64,000 bases of DNA. It comes from Sophora flavescens (lineage: Eukaryota; Streptophyta; Magnoliopsida; Fabales; Fabaceae). Location: the NCBI GenBank assembly GCA_030762895.1, contig CM061062.1, positions 234,843,379 to 234,907,378 on the forward strand, given 5' to 3'. The position numbers and the translations under genes were made by a program. The notes below the pieces were generated by a model. That model saw nothing but the letters and a program-made list of their open reading frames with translations, ran no database searches and had not been told where the DNA came from. Of this stretch, positions 31,387 to 42,313 are shown piece by piece; within the stretch, counting starts at the first letter, position 1, and every line of letters begins with the position of its first letter.

Positions 31387-32705
31387 TGTTGACGGATCTG
31401 GGCAAGTATACCCAGTCGTGCAAGTAATACGGTGGTAAGACCGGTTTATCGTATCCACGGGGATTGGATGTCAACTACCAATTCGCAAACTCAGCAACTA
31501 TCTAGACTAAACTATTTATCAAGAGAAATTAAAACAAGCAAAAGAAAAGAAATAAAATCTGTTTGTCTTTTTGGGGACTTTTGACAAACACTTGGAGTGC
31601 AGAAAGGATATGTTGGGACTAGACTTCACCAAACCTCTAACTCATGCATTATCAGGACTAGATACCTCTCATTCATGCTTCAGATATTAAAATCAATCCA
31701 CTAAATTACTCAAACCCCGATTCCTCGGATGGCAAGAGCCTAAATCCACTAATAGACCCTAATTCCTTAGGTGGCCTAGATTAATGAATTTGCATTAAGA
31801 TTAGGGATTACGCGATTACTAGCAAACCTAGTTCCATTCCTAGATACAAGGCTTACTAGGTGATTAAATTCAGTTCCGGTTATGATACGAACGTTCCCAT
31901 TGCATACCAAAACACAAATCAAGTCATGGGGGTGCTAGCCACAATAAGCATTAAGCACAGAAATATAACCACTAATATGAAGACATGAACATAGATTAAT
32001 CAGTCAAGATAAATACATAAACCTAGGTTTGATTACATCTAATCCCAACACAGGGATTTAACTACTCATAAAACAAAGAAAACCAAACCAGAGAAATAGG
32101 AAGGAAGAGGAGAGAAGAGGCTCCATGTGAGCTTTCCTTCTTCTTCAAAGCAACCCCTCTTGGCTCCCTTCTAGGGTTGAAACCCTAGCCCAGCTGCAGC
32201 CTCCAAATGCCTTCAAATGGACCCTCCAAAAAACTCCCTGTTCTGTCTGCTGCGTTTCTTTATATAGACCTGTTGCGCGTCACGGCCGTGATGGCCATCA
32301 CGGCCAGGCCGTGATGGCTTCTGCCCTGGGCGCGTCTTTACTTTTTGGTCTGTCACGGCCGTGATGGGCATCACGGCCAGGCCGTGACAGATTCTGACTT
32401 TTGGCTTCTGCTCTGCTTGATCATGGCCGTGATGGTCATCACGGCCAGGCCGTGATGGTCATCACGGCCAGGCCGTGATGGGCTCTGTTTGGCTCATATT
32501 CTTCACTTTTCAAGCTCTATTTCATCCAAGCTCCACCATGGCTGATTTTGATCATTTTTACATTGAATTCCTGCAAAACAACACCAAGAAACCGCTTCAC
32601 CCGTTCCAAGGGAAAATCTAGCAAAAATCAAATAAAGAATGCCTAATCTATATGCAAAATGCATGCAAAAGTATACAGAAAACATCATGTAAAATCACAC
32701 TATCA
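31387..32705 (-). mobile_element. Element E, right (5') LTR
   Basis: 1319-base partner of 27505-28820, starting after the PBS spacer and ending at the GTCGT duplication. Contains the U3 array at 32279-32485. Confidence 0.94.
32259..32485 (-). promoter_or_regulatory. U3 palindrome array and TATA box, right LTR of E
   Basis: Same arrangement and unit number as 28378-28600: CTATATAAAG at 32259-32267, dyads from 32279 onward. The two copies differ by single-base changes only. Confidence 0.78.
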
Positions 32706-32710
32706 GTCGT

Positions 32711-32756
32711 GCTCCTTGTTGAGCACGGTCGTGCTTAACTTAGCGTTAGCGAGACG
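32711..32756 (-). mobile_element. Element D left (3') LTR, segment 3
   Basis: The short piece between elements E and the hAT-like insertion carries one intact dyad, GAGCACGGTCGTGCTT, collinear with about 42091-42110 of the other LTR. Confidence 0.8.
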
Positions 32757-33801
32757 TAGGGGTGTAACGGGTCGGTTCGGATCGGATCGGTTTTTGACAA
32801 AAAATGTCCGAAATAATCAAATTTGATCGGTTCGGTTTGGTTCAGTTTTCTTCATTTTTTAGCACATGAACCGAACCAACCAAACTGATTAAGTACGGGT
32901 TGGTTCGGATCGGGTGTTCGGGTTTAACAGTCCTTTATACTAAGGCATTATAAACCAAAAACAAAAGCCTATAAAAGAAAATAACAAAAATCCAATCAAA
33001 AACCCAATTACAAGCTCTTCTTCCCAGAAACTAAATCTCCAGAAGCTTCCCATATACTGAAGAACGCTCACGCTATGACGGAGGAGCGAGGACGGCGATC
33101 TCCAACGGAGGCTAAGGAATGACTGTGCAGCGATGGATACCTAGGGTTAGGGTGAGATGAAGGAAGAGGATCTGAGACTTTGAGGCTGTGTGAGGGCGTG
33201 AGGCGATGGTGAGTGCCTGAGGCAGCTTCTGCTGCTCTTTGTAAACTCGCGATCTGCTTTTGGTCACGAGTCACCACGGCGGAGGCGAAGCGGTGAAGAA
33301 CCATTTGGATCTTCTAACTCTTTGCAAATCGTAAACTCGAACCAGTGAAGAAGCTTTGGTCACAACGAAAGCTAAAGGAACAAAGAAGGATATGATGGCG
33401 TCGCGACGACATGCTCTGGTAATGGACTTACGGCGGCTCTGTGACGGCGGACGTCGGTGGTGAGGCGGCGCGAAAGTGAGACGAAGTGAGTAAGAGGAAT
33501 GAGACACTGAGTTAGGGTTTGGAGACTTAGGCAGTGATTCAGTGGATGGGTCGAAACTTACTTAGGTCAGGATAAGTTTAGGTTAATCATAGTAATTATT
33601 TTTTTTTTTAAAAATTATATACCATCAGTTCGGTTCTCATTGGATCTGAAAGACAAAATCCAATACCCAAACCAGTGATGATTGGTTCTCATTGGTTCGG
33701 TTCAGTTTTTTAGCCAAACCAACCATGTTCGGTTTTTTCCGGATTGGTTTAGTTCAGTTTGATCGGGTTGGTCTGGTTGACCTGGTCCACTTACACCTCT
33801 A
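32757..33801. mobile_element. hAT-like non-autonomous DNA transposon
   Basis: 1045-base insertion with terminal inverted repeats TAGGGGTGTAA and TTACACCTCTA and 8-base flanks GCGAGACG (32749-32756) and GAGAGACG (33802-33809) that differ by one base. An 8-base duplication and this TIR type fit the hAT superfamily. Subterminal zones are full of GGTTCGG and CCGAACC motifs on both sides. The centre (about 33060-33500) is GC-rich with CGG/GGCG runs, resembling a plant 5' leader or exon, but without a recognisable transposase, so it would have to be mobilised in trans. Confidence 0.75.
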
Positions 33802-33809
33802 GAGAGACG

Positions 33810-34015
33810 TGTTTGCACTTGAGCACGATCGTGCTTGTGGCTTAGGCAGCTTCAAGATACGTGCATCAAGCACAGGCATGCTGATACATGAGCACGGGCG
33901 TGCTCATGCATAAGGAAGGGATTTAAAGCCTAGAAAATTCCATTTAGCCCCAACAACATTTCTAAGGCAAACAAGGCATATACAAAAGTAATTATACGAA
34001 AAACGGGATGTTACA
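33810..34015 (-). mobile_element. Element D left (3') LTR, segment 4
   Basis: The last part of the D LTR, ending GGGATGTTACA. Contains dyads GAGCACGATCGTGCTT and GAGCACGGGCGTGCTC, upstream of the TATA box in sense direction. Collinear with 42110-42308. Confidence 0.88.
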
Positions 34016-34030
34016 ATTCCACCCCCTTAT
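34016..34030 (-). other. Polypurine tract of element D
   Basis: The minus strand reads TATAAGGGGGTGGAAT directly before the LTR start TGTAACATCC. Confidence 0.75.
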
Positions 34031-34052
34031 AAAATTTTCGTCCTCCAAATTT

Positions 34053-36184
34053 CTACTCACCTCGAATGAAGAGATGCGGATATGCCTCCATCATCTTGTT
34101 CTCAAGCTCATATGTAGAACTTTCCTCAGTTGCCCTGCTCCAAACGACTTTAGCTAAAGGAATCTCTTTGCCTCTCAGCTGCTTCACCCTATGATATTCA
34201 ACTCGAAGGGGTTGTACCTCGAATGTTAAGTTTTCTTTTAACTGAATTATGTCGGGTACTATCATATGGTTTAGATCATCAATGTATTTTCTAAGTTGTG
34301 ACACGTGGAACACATTATGAAGTTTCAACAAGAATGTGGCAAGGCTATTTGGTAAGCAACATCACCGACTCTTTTAAGAAATTGGTAAGGGCCGATGAAT
34401 TTAGGAGTAAGTTTCTTCGCTTTCATTACTCTACCTACCCCAGTTGTTGGAGTAACTCTCAAGAATACATGATCACCTTCCTGGAATTCGAGTGCCTTCC
34501 TCCTTTTGTCATGGTAGCTCTTTTGCCTAATCTGTGCCACTTTAATCTTTCCCTGAATCATCCTTACCTTTTCAATGGTTTCTTGCACTAACTCAGGTCC
34601 TAGAACCACATTGTCAACAGGTGCATTCCAACACAAGGGTGTCCTACATCTCCTCCTATAAAGAGCTTCATAGGGTGCCATCCCAATACTAGAATGGAAG
34701 CTATTGTTGTAGGTGAACTCTATCAGGGGCAAGAACTTGTCCCATCTACCAGACTGTTCTATCACACACGCTCTCAACAAGTCCTCTAAGGACTGGAAGG
34801 TCCTCTCAGACTACCCATTAGTCTGTGGGTGATAGGCTGAACTTAGCCTAAGCTTGGTCCCTAAAGCCTCATGTAAGCTATTCCAAAACCTAGAGGTAAA
34901 TCTAGGGTCTCTATCTGACACTATGCTAGAAGGTGCACCATGTAACCTAACTATCTCTTTGATGTACAACCTGGTCAACTTTTCCAAAGGGTATTCCATG
35001 TTCATAGGGATGAAATGGCAGACTTAGTCAATCTGTCCACAATAACCCGGATAACCTCAAAACCAGTTGGAGTCCTAGGGAGTCCAGACACAAAATCCAT
35101 GGAGATACTATCCCATTTCCATTCTGGGATACTTAATGGTTGCAACCTTCTTGATGGCTTTTGGTGTTCTATCTTAGCCTTCTGGTACACTAAGCAAGCA
35201 TACACAAACTCGGCTACATCCTTTTTCATCCTAGGCCACCAAAACATGCGCTTAAGGTCCTGGTACATCTTAGTGGCACTTGGGTGCACCCTCAAACCAC
35301 TCCTATGTCCTTCTTCAATGATCAACTTTCTAAGCTCAGGAACATCTGGTATACAAACTTTATCTTTGAACCTCAAAACTCCATCGTTTCCTTCCTTAAA
35401 ACTAAGGTAGATACCTTGGGCAAGTAACTCCCTCTGGTCTAAGAGAAACTTATCTATCTTTTGGCCTTCTCTAATATGATCCATCAAACTGTTGGTAACC
35501 TTCAAGGTTCCAAGCCTAATGCTCTTAGGGTTAATTTCCCAAGCTAAACTCATATCTCTAAACTCCTCGATCAGATCCATCTCCCTAACCATTAAGGCGG
35601 AGACGTGCAATGATTTTCTACTTAAGGCATCGACCACTATATTGGCTTTTCCTGGGTGGTAGGTTAGATCAAACTCGTAATCCTTAAGAAACTCCATCCA
35701 CCTATGTTGCCTCATATTGAGCTCTTTCTGATCAAAAAAATATTTCAAACTCTTACGATCACTAAAAATCTCAAACTTAGCTCCATAAATGTAATGCCTC
35801 CAAATATTTAACGCAAAAAACACAGCTCCTAATTCTAGGTCATGGGTAAGGTAGTTCTTCTCATGGGTTTTCAACTGACTAGAAGCATAAGCGACTACCT
35901 TACCATCTTGCATCAACACTCCACCTAAACCTTGATTCGATGCATCACAGTACACTACGAAAGGTCTACTAGGATCGGGGAAAACTAGAACTGGCGCTGA
36001 TGTCAACCTATCCTTTAAGGTCTGGAAACTCTCCTCACACTTAGAGACCCACACAAAGAGCTGTCATTTCTTGGTGAGACAGGTCAATGGTAAAGCTATC
36101 TTAGAGAAACCTTCTATGAACCTCCTATAGTACCCTGCTAAACCCAAGAAACTCCTAATCTCGACCACTGACTTTGGCGCTTCC
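34053..36184 (-). pseudogene. pol: Element D pol, 3' half: RNase H, integrase, chromodomain (decayed)
   Basis: In sense order: end of reverse transcriptase (SFLGLAGYYRRFIEGFSK), RNase H (VYCDASNQGLGGVLMQ, then DALSRKS), integrase zinc finger with its second cysteine pair damaged (CLVYQKAK), integrase core (WDSISMDFV, SDRDPRF, AYHPQTNG followed by a stop), and a C-terminal chromodomain (34053-34331, with KEIPLAKVVWSR and YELENKMMEAYPHLF). The chromodomain and the Met-type PBS place D among chromoviruses of the Tekay/Del type. Stops near 34810 and 36060 and a frame shift near 34328 show it is dead. Its 5' end is cut by solo LTR G. Confidence 0.9.
36180..36184. other. Target duplication of solo LTR G, left copy
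   Basis: CTTCC, repeated at 37424-37428. Removing the insertion and one copy restores collinearity of the D reverse transcriptase. Confidence 0.85.
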
Positions 36185-37423
36185 TCATGAATGTGCAAAA
36201 TATGTTAGTTTGGAAGTGTAATCAGGAAAGAGTTTGTAAATAATCTTAGAAATCATAGGAAAAGTGATAGGAAAGTACATACTTTGATATTAATAAAGTT
36301 GGATTAGAGTTTTGATCCTTTTATGTTAAAAATATACTCAAAAGATGTAATAAAAATGCAGGATTGAAGGTCGAGCGCTCAGCTCTGGAACCGGGCACTC
36401 AGCCCAGACAGAAACGGAAGAAAACAACAGGTGCAGGCCAAGAACCAGCGCTCAACGCTGGTGTATGGGTGCTCAGCGCCAGGATACTCCAGAAGAACCA
36501 GCGCCCAGCGCTAGTGTGCTACGCTCAGCGCCAGCAGCAGACAGAGACATGGTTTCGGGCAGTTCTGAAGCACCCAGCGTTGAGATCAGGAAGCTCAGAA
36601 CTGGGTTACGAGCAGAGAACCTATAAATTCGAGTTTCTGCAGTTGGAAAGGGATCTTTTACTCATTTTCACATTTTCTCACCTCGGTTCATCACTTTCTC
36701 TCCACTTCCTTGAAGATTCAAGCTTGGGAACAAGATTTGGAACTTCCACGGAGTCTTCCACGTATGTTCTTCTCTCTTTTCGCTTTCTAATATGAGTAGC
36801 TAGATCATTTAGGTTAGGTTTAGGATGATTTCAATTTGAAGCTTGATGTAATTGATCAACCTAGAATTGATCAACCTAGAATTGATTTTGGATTCAATTT
36901 CATAGTTGGAAAATTGGTGATTGAATTGGAAATGAAGTTGATTAATATTGTGATGTTGATTCTAGGAATAGAACTATATTGCAATACATTCTTGTGAATC
37001 CAATTCTTAATGTTTGTTCTAATCTTGCATCACCTAAGGAATTAGGGTTCTTGATTTGTAACAAAAGGATTATCACCTAAGGAATTAGGGATAAATCTAG
37101 GTTAGTGATTTGAATGTCAATTGAAAGAATTGGATTGAGATTAAGATTGAACAAAGTTACATTAGGTGGAAATTGAGGGATTCCGACACCTAACTGCTTT
37201 TACCTATATTGAATTCATTCTTTACTTGCATTGCATTCATTCATTCTTGTGACAACTTGTAACAAAAATTCATAAAAACTCTTTAACAAACATGACATTC
37301 ATTGGTTCAACTATCAATTTCCTAAGATACATTGTTACTTGAAACACAATCCTCGTTGGGACGATACTCTACTCTCACTATTATTACTTGTCGCGATTTG
37401 GTGCACTTGCCAAACCATCAACA
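36185..37423 (+). mobile_element. Solo LTR G (Athila/Tat-like)
   Basis: 1239-base insertion in D pol flanked by CTTCC. Sense is plus. Its start TCATGAATGTG corresponds to TGATGAGTGTG of the A LTR with the terminal TG mutated to TC. Its end, GGCAAGTGCACCAAATCG seen on the minus strand after TGTTGATGGTTT, is the counterpart of CGGCAAGTGTACTGGGTCG in A. A single LTR with target duplication and no internal region is the usual product of recombination between two LTRs. The open frame at 36364-36795 runs through U3 and the TATA box and is not a gene. Confidence 0.85.
36364..36629 (+). promoter_or_regulatory. U3 GC-rich dyad region and TATA box, solo LTR G
   Basis: CTATAAATTCG (36621-36630) is preceded by GC-rich inverted motifs: GAGCGCTC, CCAGCGCTCAACGCTGG, CAGCGCCCAGCGCTAG and GCTCAGCGCC. 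The position equals that of the CACGGCCGTG arrays in A, B, C and E, but the palindrome core is different. Confidence 0.65.
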
Positions 37424-38711
37424 CTTCCCAGTGGAGCACCTTCTCTACTTTAGCAAGATCCACGACTATCCCACCTTTAGAGATGACGTGACCTAAGAAA
37501 CTCACATCCTCTAACCAAAACTCACACTTAGACAACTCAGCATACAACTACTTCTCCTTAAGGGTCTGCAAGACAACCCTCAAGTGCTCCTCATGTTCCT
37601 TCTTGGTCTTGGAGTATACTGAGATGTCATCTATGAACACCACCACAAACTTATCCAGGTAAGGGTGAAAAGTCTTGTTCATGTAATCCATGAACACAGT
37701 AGGAGCTTTGGTCACACCGAAGGGCATAACCATATACTCATAGTGACCATAACACATCCTAAACGTTGTCTTTTGGATGTCCTCGGACTTAACCCGAATT
37801 TAATGGTACCCTGGCCTCATGTCTATCTTCGAGAAGACACAAGCTTCTATCAACTGGTCCATAAGATCATCAATCCTAGTGAGGGTATACCGATTCTTAA
37901 CGGTCACTTTGTTGAGTTGCCGATAGTCGACACACAACCTCATACTGTCATCCTTCTTCTTCACCAACAACATTGGCGCTCCCCATGGGGATACGCTAGA
38001 CCTAATGAACTGCTTCTGCATCAGGTCCTCTATCTGTTTCTTCAGCTCAGCTACCTCTAAAGGAGACACTCTATAGGGTGCTATGGATATAGGCCCGTTG
38101 CCAGGCACTAAATCTATGGTAAACTCTACATCTCTTTCTAGGGGTAGTTCATAAACATCCACCGGAAACACTTCAGGAAATTCTCGCAAAACAAGCATGC
38201 TTTCAACTTCAAGAGGGCTCTCTACTTCCAAGGAAAACAACATCATGTACACTTGGGCTTCCTCTTTTATCGAACCCTTAACTTGGTTGGCAGAGAGAAA
38301 CCTAGGATCCTTAGACTCCACTGGTGTTCCAAAAACTATGGTTTTATCGAAACAATTCAAAAGAACGTGGTTGGAAGATAACCATTCCATGCCAAGAATA
38401 ACATCAAGGTCCTTTAGGGGTAAACATACAAGATCAACAATAAAATCTCTACCATCTATGGTAACAAGAACATTCTTGCATGCATAAGCAGTAAGAACAG
38501 GTTTATTCGTGGGTGTTGCAACAACTAAATCAAACTCAAGAAATGTCACGGGAAATTTAAGACGCTTAACACATTCATGTGATAAGAACGAGTGAGTTGC
38601 ACCCAAATCAAACAATACAGCTAATTGAATTCTATTAACGAGGCACATACCTTCGATCAAATCTTCAGATTTGGAGGCCTCGGCTCCACTAAGAGTAAAG
38701 ACTCTCCCCAT
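37424..38711 (-). pseudogene. pol: Element D protease and reverse transcriptase, 5' half (decayed)
   Basis: Open from the ATG at 38711 with a retropepsin motif FDLGATHSFLS near residue 37, followed by a linker and reverse transcriptase (VSPWGAPMLLVKKKDDS, DYRQLNKVTVKNRYTL). Stops then appear at 37800 and 37548, both of the Gln-to-stop (C-to-T) kind, between PGYH and the catalytic FIDDISVYS block. The reading frame ends at the solo LTR at 37423. Confidence 0.88.
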
Positions 38712-38716
38712 GGTCT

Positions 38717-39698
38717 TCAGACGGTTGACTTGAGGCTTTTGACTCTTGCTATTTCTTTATGGCTCTGATTTTCCTCCTTCGTAGTACCGGCTGATGTGGC
38801 CATATTTGCCACACTTGAAGCAGATGATGTCCGTCTCCTTGCACTGAGTAGTAAAGTGACCTCGTCCACACTTGCCGCACCAAAGAGACCTAGACCCAGA
38901 ATAATCCCATCTCCTGGACCTGTCTGAAGAAAACTGAGGCTTCTTGCGGTCTTGCTTGAAGTCCCGGCTAGCTGGAGTGAGATGCGGCTTGCACTTGTTC
39001 CCTTGGTCGCTCTTCTTATTACTCTAACTATCTGATCCCTTGGAGGCTGATCCTCCAGACTTGTAGGCATCTTCAAAGATCCTACACTTGTTCACTAAGA
39101 AGGGGAAGACTTTGATCTCCTGGTAGCTAATAGCCTGCTTAATCTTTGGACGCAGACCATCCTCAAACTTCACATACTTGGAGCGGTTATCCGTCACATA
39201 CTAATACATAGTATAGTAATGAGCAAGATCCTCGAACTTAGCCGCATACTCTCCCACTGACATGTTGACCTGCTTCAGCACCAAGAATTCCATCTCCTTT
39301 TTGTCGCAGATATCGGCTGGAAAGTACCTCTCAAGAAATCTGTCCTTGAAGACATTCCATGTGACCACAGTACCCTCATCCTGCATGCCCTAGGGACAGC
39401 TCTCACACCAGTGCTCAGCCTCCTCCGTCAGCATGAAGGTTCCAAAGATGACCTTCTACTGGTTGTTGCATCCTATAGCTCGGAAGATCTTCCCAATCTC
39501 CCCCATCCACAACAGGGCACCCTCAGGATCATAAGCTCCCTTGAAGGACGACGGATTGTTCCGCTGGAACTTGTCAAGACCCTGAAACTCAGCTGGTCCC
39601 CCGTTGTTGTTGATGTTCTGGTTCCGGCCTATCGCGTTGGCAAGGAGTGCCAAGGCGTCTGCGATAGCCTGATCATTTCTGCCTCCTCTTCCTGCCAT
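38717..39698 (-). pseudogene. gag: Element D gag (decayed)
   Basis: Begins at the ATG at 39698 (MAGRGGRNDQ), about 170 bases from the PBS. The gag domain includes RFLERYFPADICDKKEMEFL. Two zinc knuckles follow (CGKCGRGHFTTQC and CFKCGKYGHISRYY, where the last cysteine is Tyr). At least four in-frame stops occur (near 39455, 39390, 39200, 39020). Gag of chromoviruses normally runs directly into protease, as it would here. Confidence 0.85.
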
Positions 39699-39868
39699 AA
39701 GTTCCTATAAACTCCAAAACAACTTATCAATTACAGAGAACTTAAAGCAGGAAAAGCTAACGATTACTAACAATAATCATCATTATCTATAATAAATATA
39801 GACAATTCAAACAATAGCACACATAAGACTCGCAACAGACTCATACCACATCCTGATAGGACAGACCT

Positions 39869-39880
39869 GCTCTGATACCA
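39869..39880 (-). other. Primer binding site of element D (initiator tRNA-Met)
   Basis: The minus strand reads TGGTATCAGAGC, the classical plant tRNA-iMet site, five bases from the LTR end. Confidence 0.95.
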
Positions 39881-41077
39881 CTAAATGTGACACCCTCTAC
39901 CCCGCTTACAAAAGGAAGCATTTAATTTAAAGATATAAAAATAAAAAGTGCATTTATTTCATAAAATAAAACCAAGGTAAAAGGTACCACATTGTAATAA
40001 GTCTCAAACACTGAAAAATAACATTAGTTTTAAAACGATAACATAACATAAACAAAACCCAACCCCAAATGTCACATACAGAGCTGGTATAACCAAATCC
40101 GGAAAACATCCTCAGATACAACTGAAATGACTAACTAATAACATAAATCTGGAAACCCTAACTACGAGTCACGGCTCCTCAAAGTCTCTCCTCAACAAAA
40201 CACGAACATAGAAAAGGGGAGTAAGAAACATGAATATGAATATAATGGCAAGAAAGCGGTTAGCAAGACGAGCATGCATCACAACAATCAAGTTATCACG
40301 ACAACAACATATAACATAAACAATTAACATTATACATTAATGTATGCTATGCGATGCAATGTTATTCCACTACTCCCTTATGTAATTGGATCCATTCTAC
40401 CTCAGAATGTCAACTTCGGAGTTACATATCCACATCGGCCAATAAGCACCAACGTCGGGGCAATCCACCTTACCTTGGGTGGACCTCTATGATAGCTGAC
40501 GCACCTTACTCTCGGATGCACCACCACGGGGATGCACGATTCACTTAACTCTCGAATGAATCAGCACGGACGGCTAGATCACCTTACTCTTGGGCGACCT
40601 CCCCCTATGTTGAACATTCCCCACTAACATCTCTAATGCGTGAATGCATGAACAACATAACACACAAGCACAACCACCACCTCCGTTTGGGCCACTAGGC
40701 TACCCAAGTTTTATCACCATCAACACCTCGACCACTTGGCTATCGAGAATTATTTTTTTATCATTTTAATCTTTTAAACATTGTGGTCGTTCTGCACCAG
40801 AGATTACCACCTCGACCACTCGGATATCGAGCCTCTCTTGGCCACTTGGCTACTAAGGTGCATCATCATCTTTATTTAACACTCTAGCCATTAACCACTA
40901 GAGATTACCACCTTGACCATCATGCATCAAGGCACCCTTGTCCACTAGGCTACCAAGGTACAACATCTTGTCACTTGTCTTTTGTTTTCATGTTCTTTTG
41001 GTGGCTTCTTAAATCTTTTAAGGAATTTGGGGTGAAACCCCTGTTTCTGCATTGTTCAACATTCTGGTTTGCCCCGT

Positions 41078-41235
41078 GCTCACCCTCAACACGGGCGTGC
41101 TGAGCTCACAGTCAAGCACGGCTGTGCTAACTGTTGAGCACGGGCGTGCTTAAGTAGCGCGCCCTGTGTGGATTTTGAACTGGAGCACGGGCGTGCTCCT
41201 TGTTAAGCACGATCATGCTCAACGGAGCATGGCCG
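41078..41235 (-). repeat. Distal palindrome cluster in right LTR of D
   Basis: AACACGGGCGTGCTGAGC, CAAGCACGGCTGTGCT, GAGCACGGGCGTGCTTAAG, GGAGCACGGGCGTGCTCC and AAGCACGATCATGCTC, collinear with 26410-26585. Confidence 0.65.
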
Positions 41236-42050
41236 TACTGATCTGGGCAGAAGGGTCATAGACCCTTGCCAAATCCTTGGGATAGTTCATAGATTCAAAC
41301 CTATTGACCTTTACTTATCCATTGAACATCAGTTTTATTAATCTTGATTAGATATCCATGTCTTACAATCAAGGGAAATAATCCTTTAATCTCAGTTTCA
41401 TATTAATTGTCCCTAATCACTCATAGATCAATCCCTAGGGTCTTTAACTAAACCTTTTTGGCATAAACTACACACTCATTACTATCATTCAGTTTTATGA
41501 ACAAAAGGGGAAACAACTTCCCTTAACATTGTTAACCATTTTAATATCATAACGTTCACAACATCAATCAACAGTCAATAACATCATAAACTCTTCATAA
41601 ACATGGCATTATCACATCATCATATTCATAACGGACAACATTCATTAACAATAACAACATGCCAATATCATCATTGCAAACAGTTAAACATCAAATAGAA
41701 ATTAAGCATATAGGCATATAAACATGTTATCATACAATAGGGTCATCTTATGCTACCCCCAAGCCTACATACTCATACTATTCCTTCTCCCCATACCTGG
41801 TATGAAGATTTCCCATTAAACCGAAGACTGTCCTAAACTGGTTCCCTCGAACTGCTGGACGAACGATTCAAGCCTTGGCCAACACAAAAAGGTTAACCAA
41901 TTAGTTCCCAATTCATAACAAGAAAAGGAACTAAGAAAGGGAAGAACTATTACCTTTGCTAATTGGCACTACATGTGATTGACTCTCCCAACGAAGCAAA
42001 CATAGTGCCAATTTAAAGGGTTTAACTCGTAACCCTCACTGTTAGCTCTA

Positions 42051-42200
42051 TATTTATAGATTATGACCTAAGCACGGTCGTGCTTCCTATTGAACACAAT
42101 CGTGCTTGTAGCTCAGGCATCCACAAGATATGTAAATCAAGCACGGGTGTGCTGATACATGAGCACGGGTGTGCTGATACATGAGCACGGACGTGCTCAT
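42051..42200 (-). promoter_or_regulatory. U3 palindrome array and TATA box, right LTR of D
   Basis: CTATAAATATAG on the minus strand (42051-42060) directly follows five AGCACGG(T/G)CGTGCT-type dyads (42071-42200). The core CACGGNCGTG is the same as in the Athila-like LTRs. Confidence 0.7.
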
Positions 42201-42313
42201 GCATCAGGAAGGGATTTAAAGCTTAGAAAATCCCATTTAGTCCCAACAACATTTCTAAGGCAAACAAGGCATACACAAAAGCACTTATACGAAAAACAGG
42301 GTGTTACACGGCC

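Larger units (their letters stand above)
39886..42308 (-). mobile_element. Element D, right (5') LTR
   Basis: 2423-base LTR from TGTGACACCC to GGGTGTTACA, followed by target duplication CGGCC (42309-42313). Collinear with the four left-LTR segments apart from small indels, with more differences than between the LTRs of C or E, so D is older. Confidence 0.93.

Noticed and set aside
33068..33507. Two 78-residue minus-strand ORFs
   Set aside because: They lie in the GC-rich centre of the hAT-like element, overlap each other and show no recognisable domain.
36364..36795. 143-residue ORF on the plus strand
   Set aside because: It begins at a non-ATG codon and runs across U3 repeats and the TATA box of a solo LTR.
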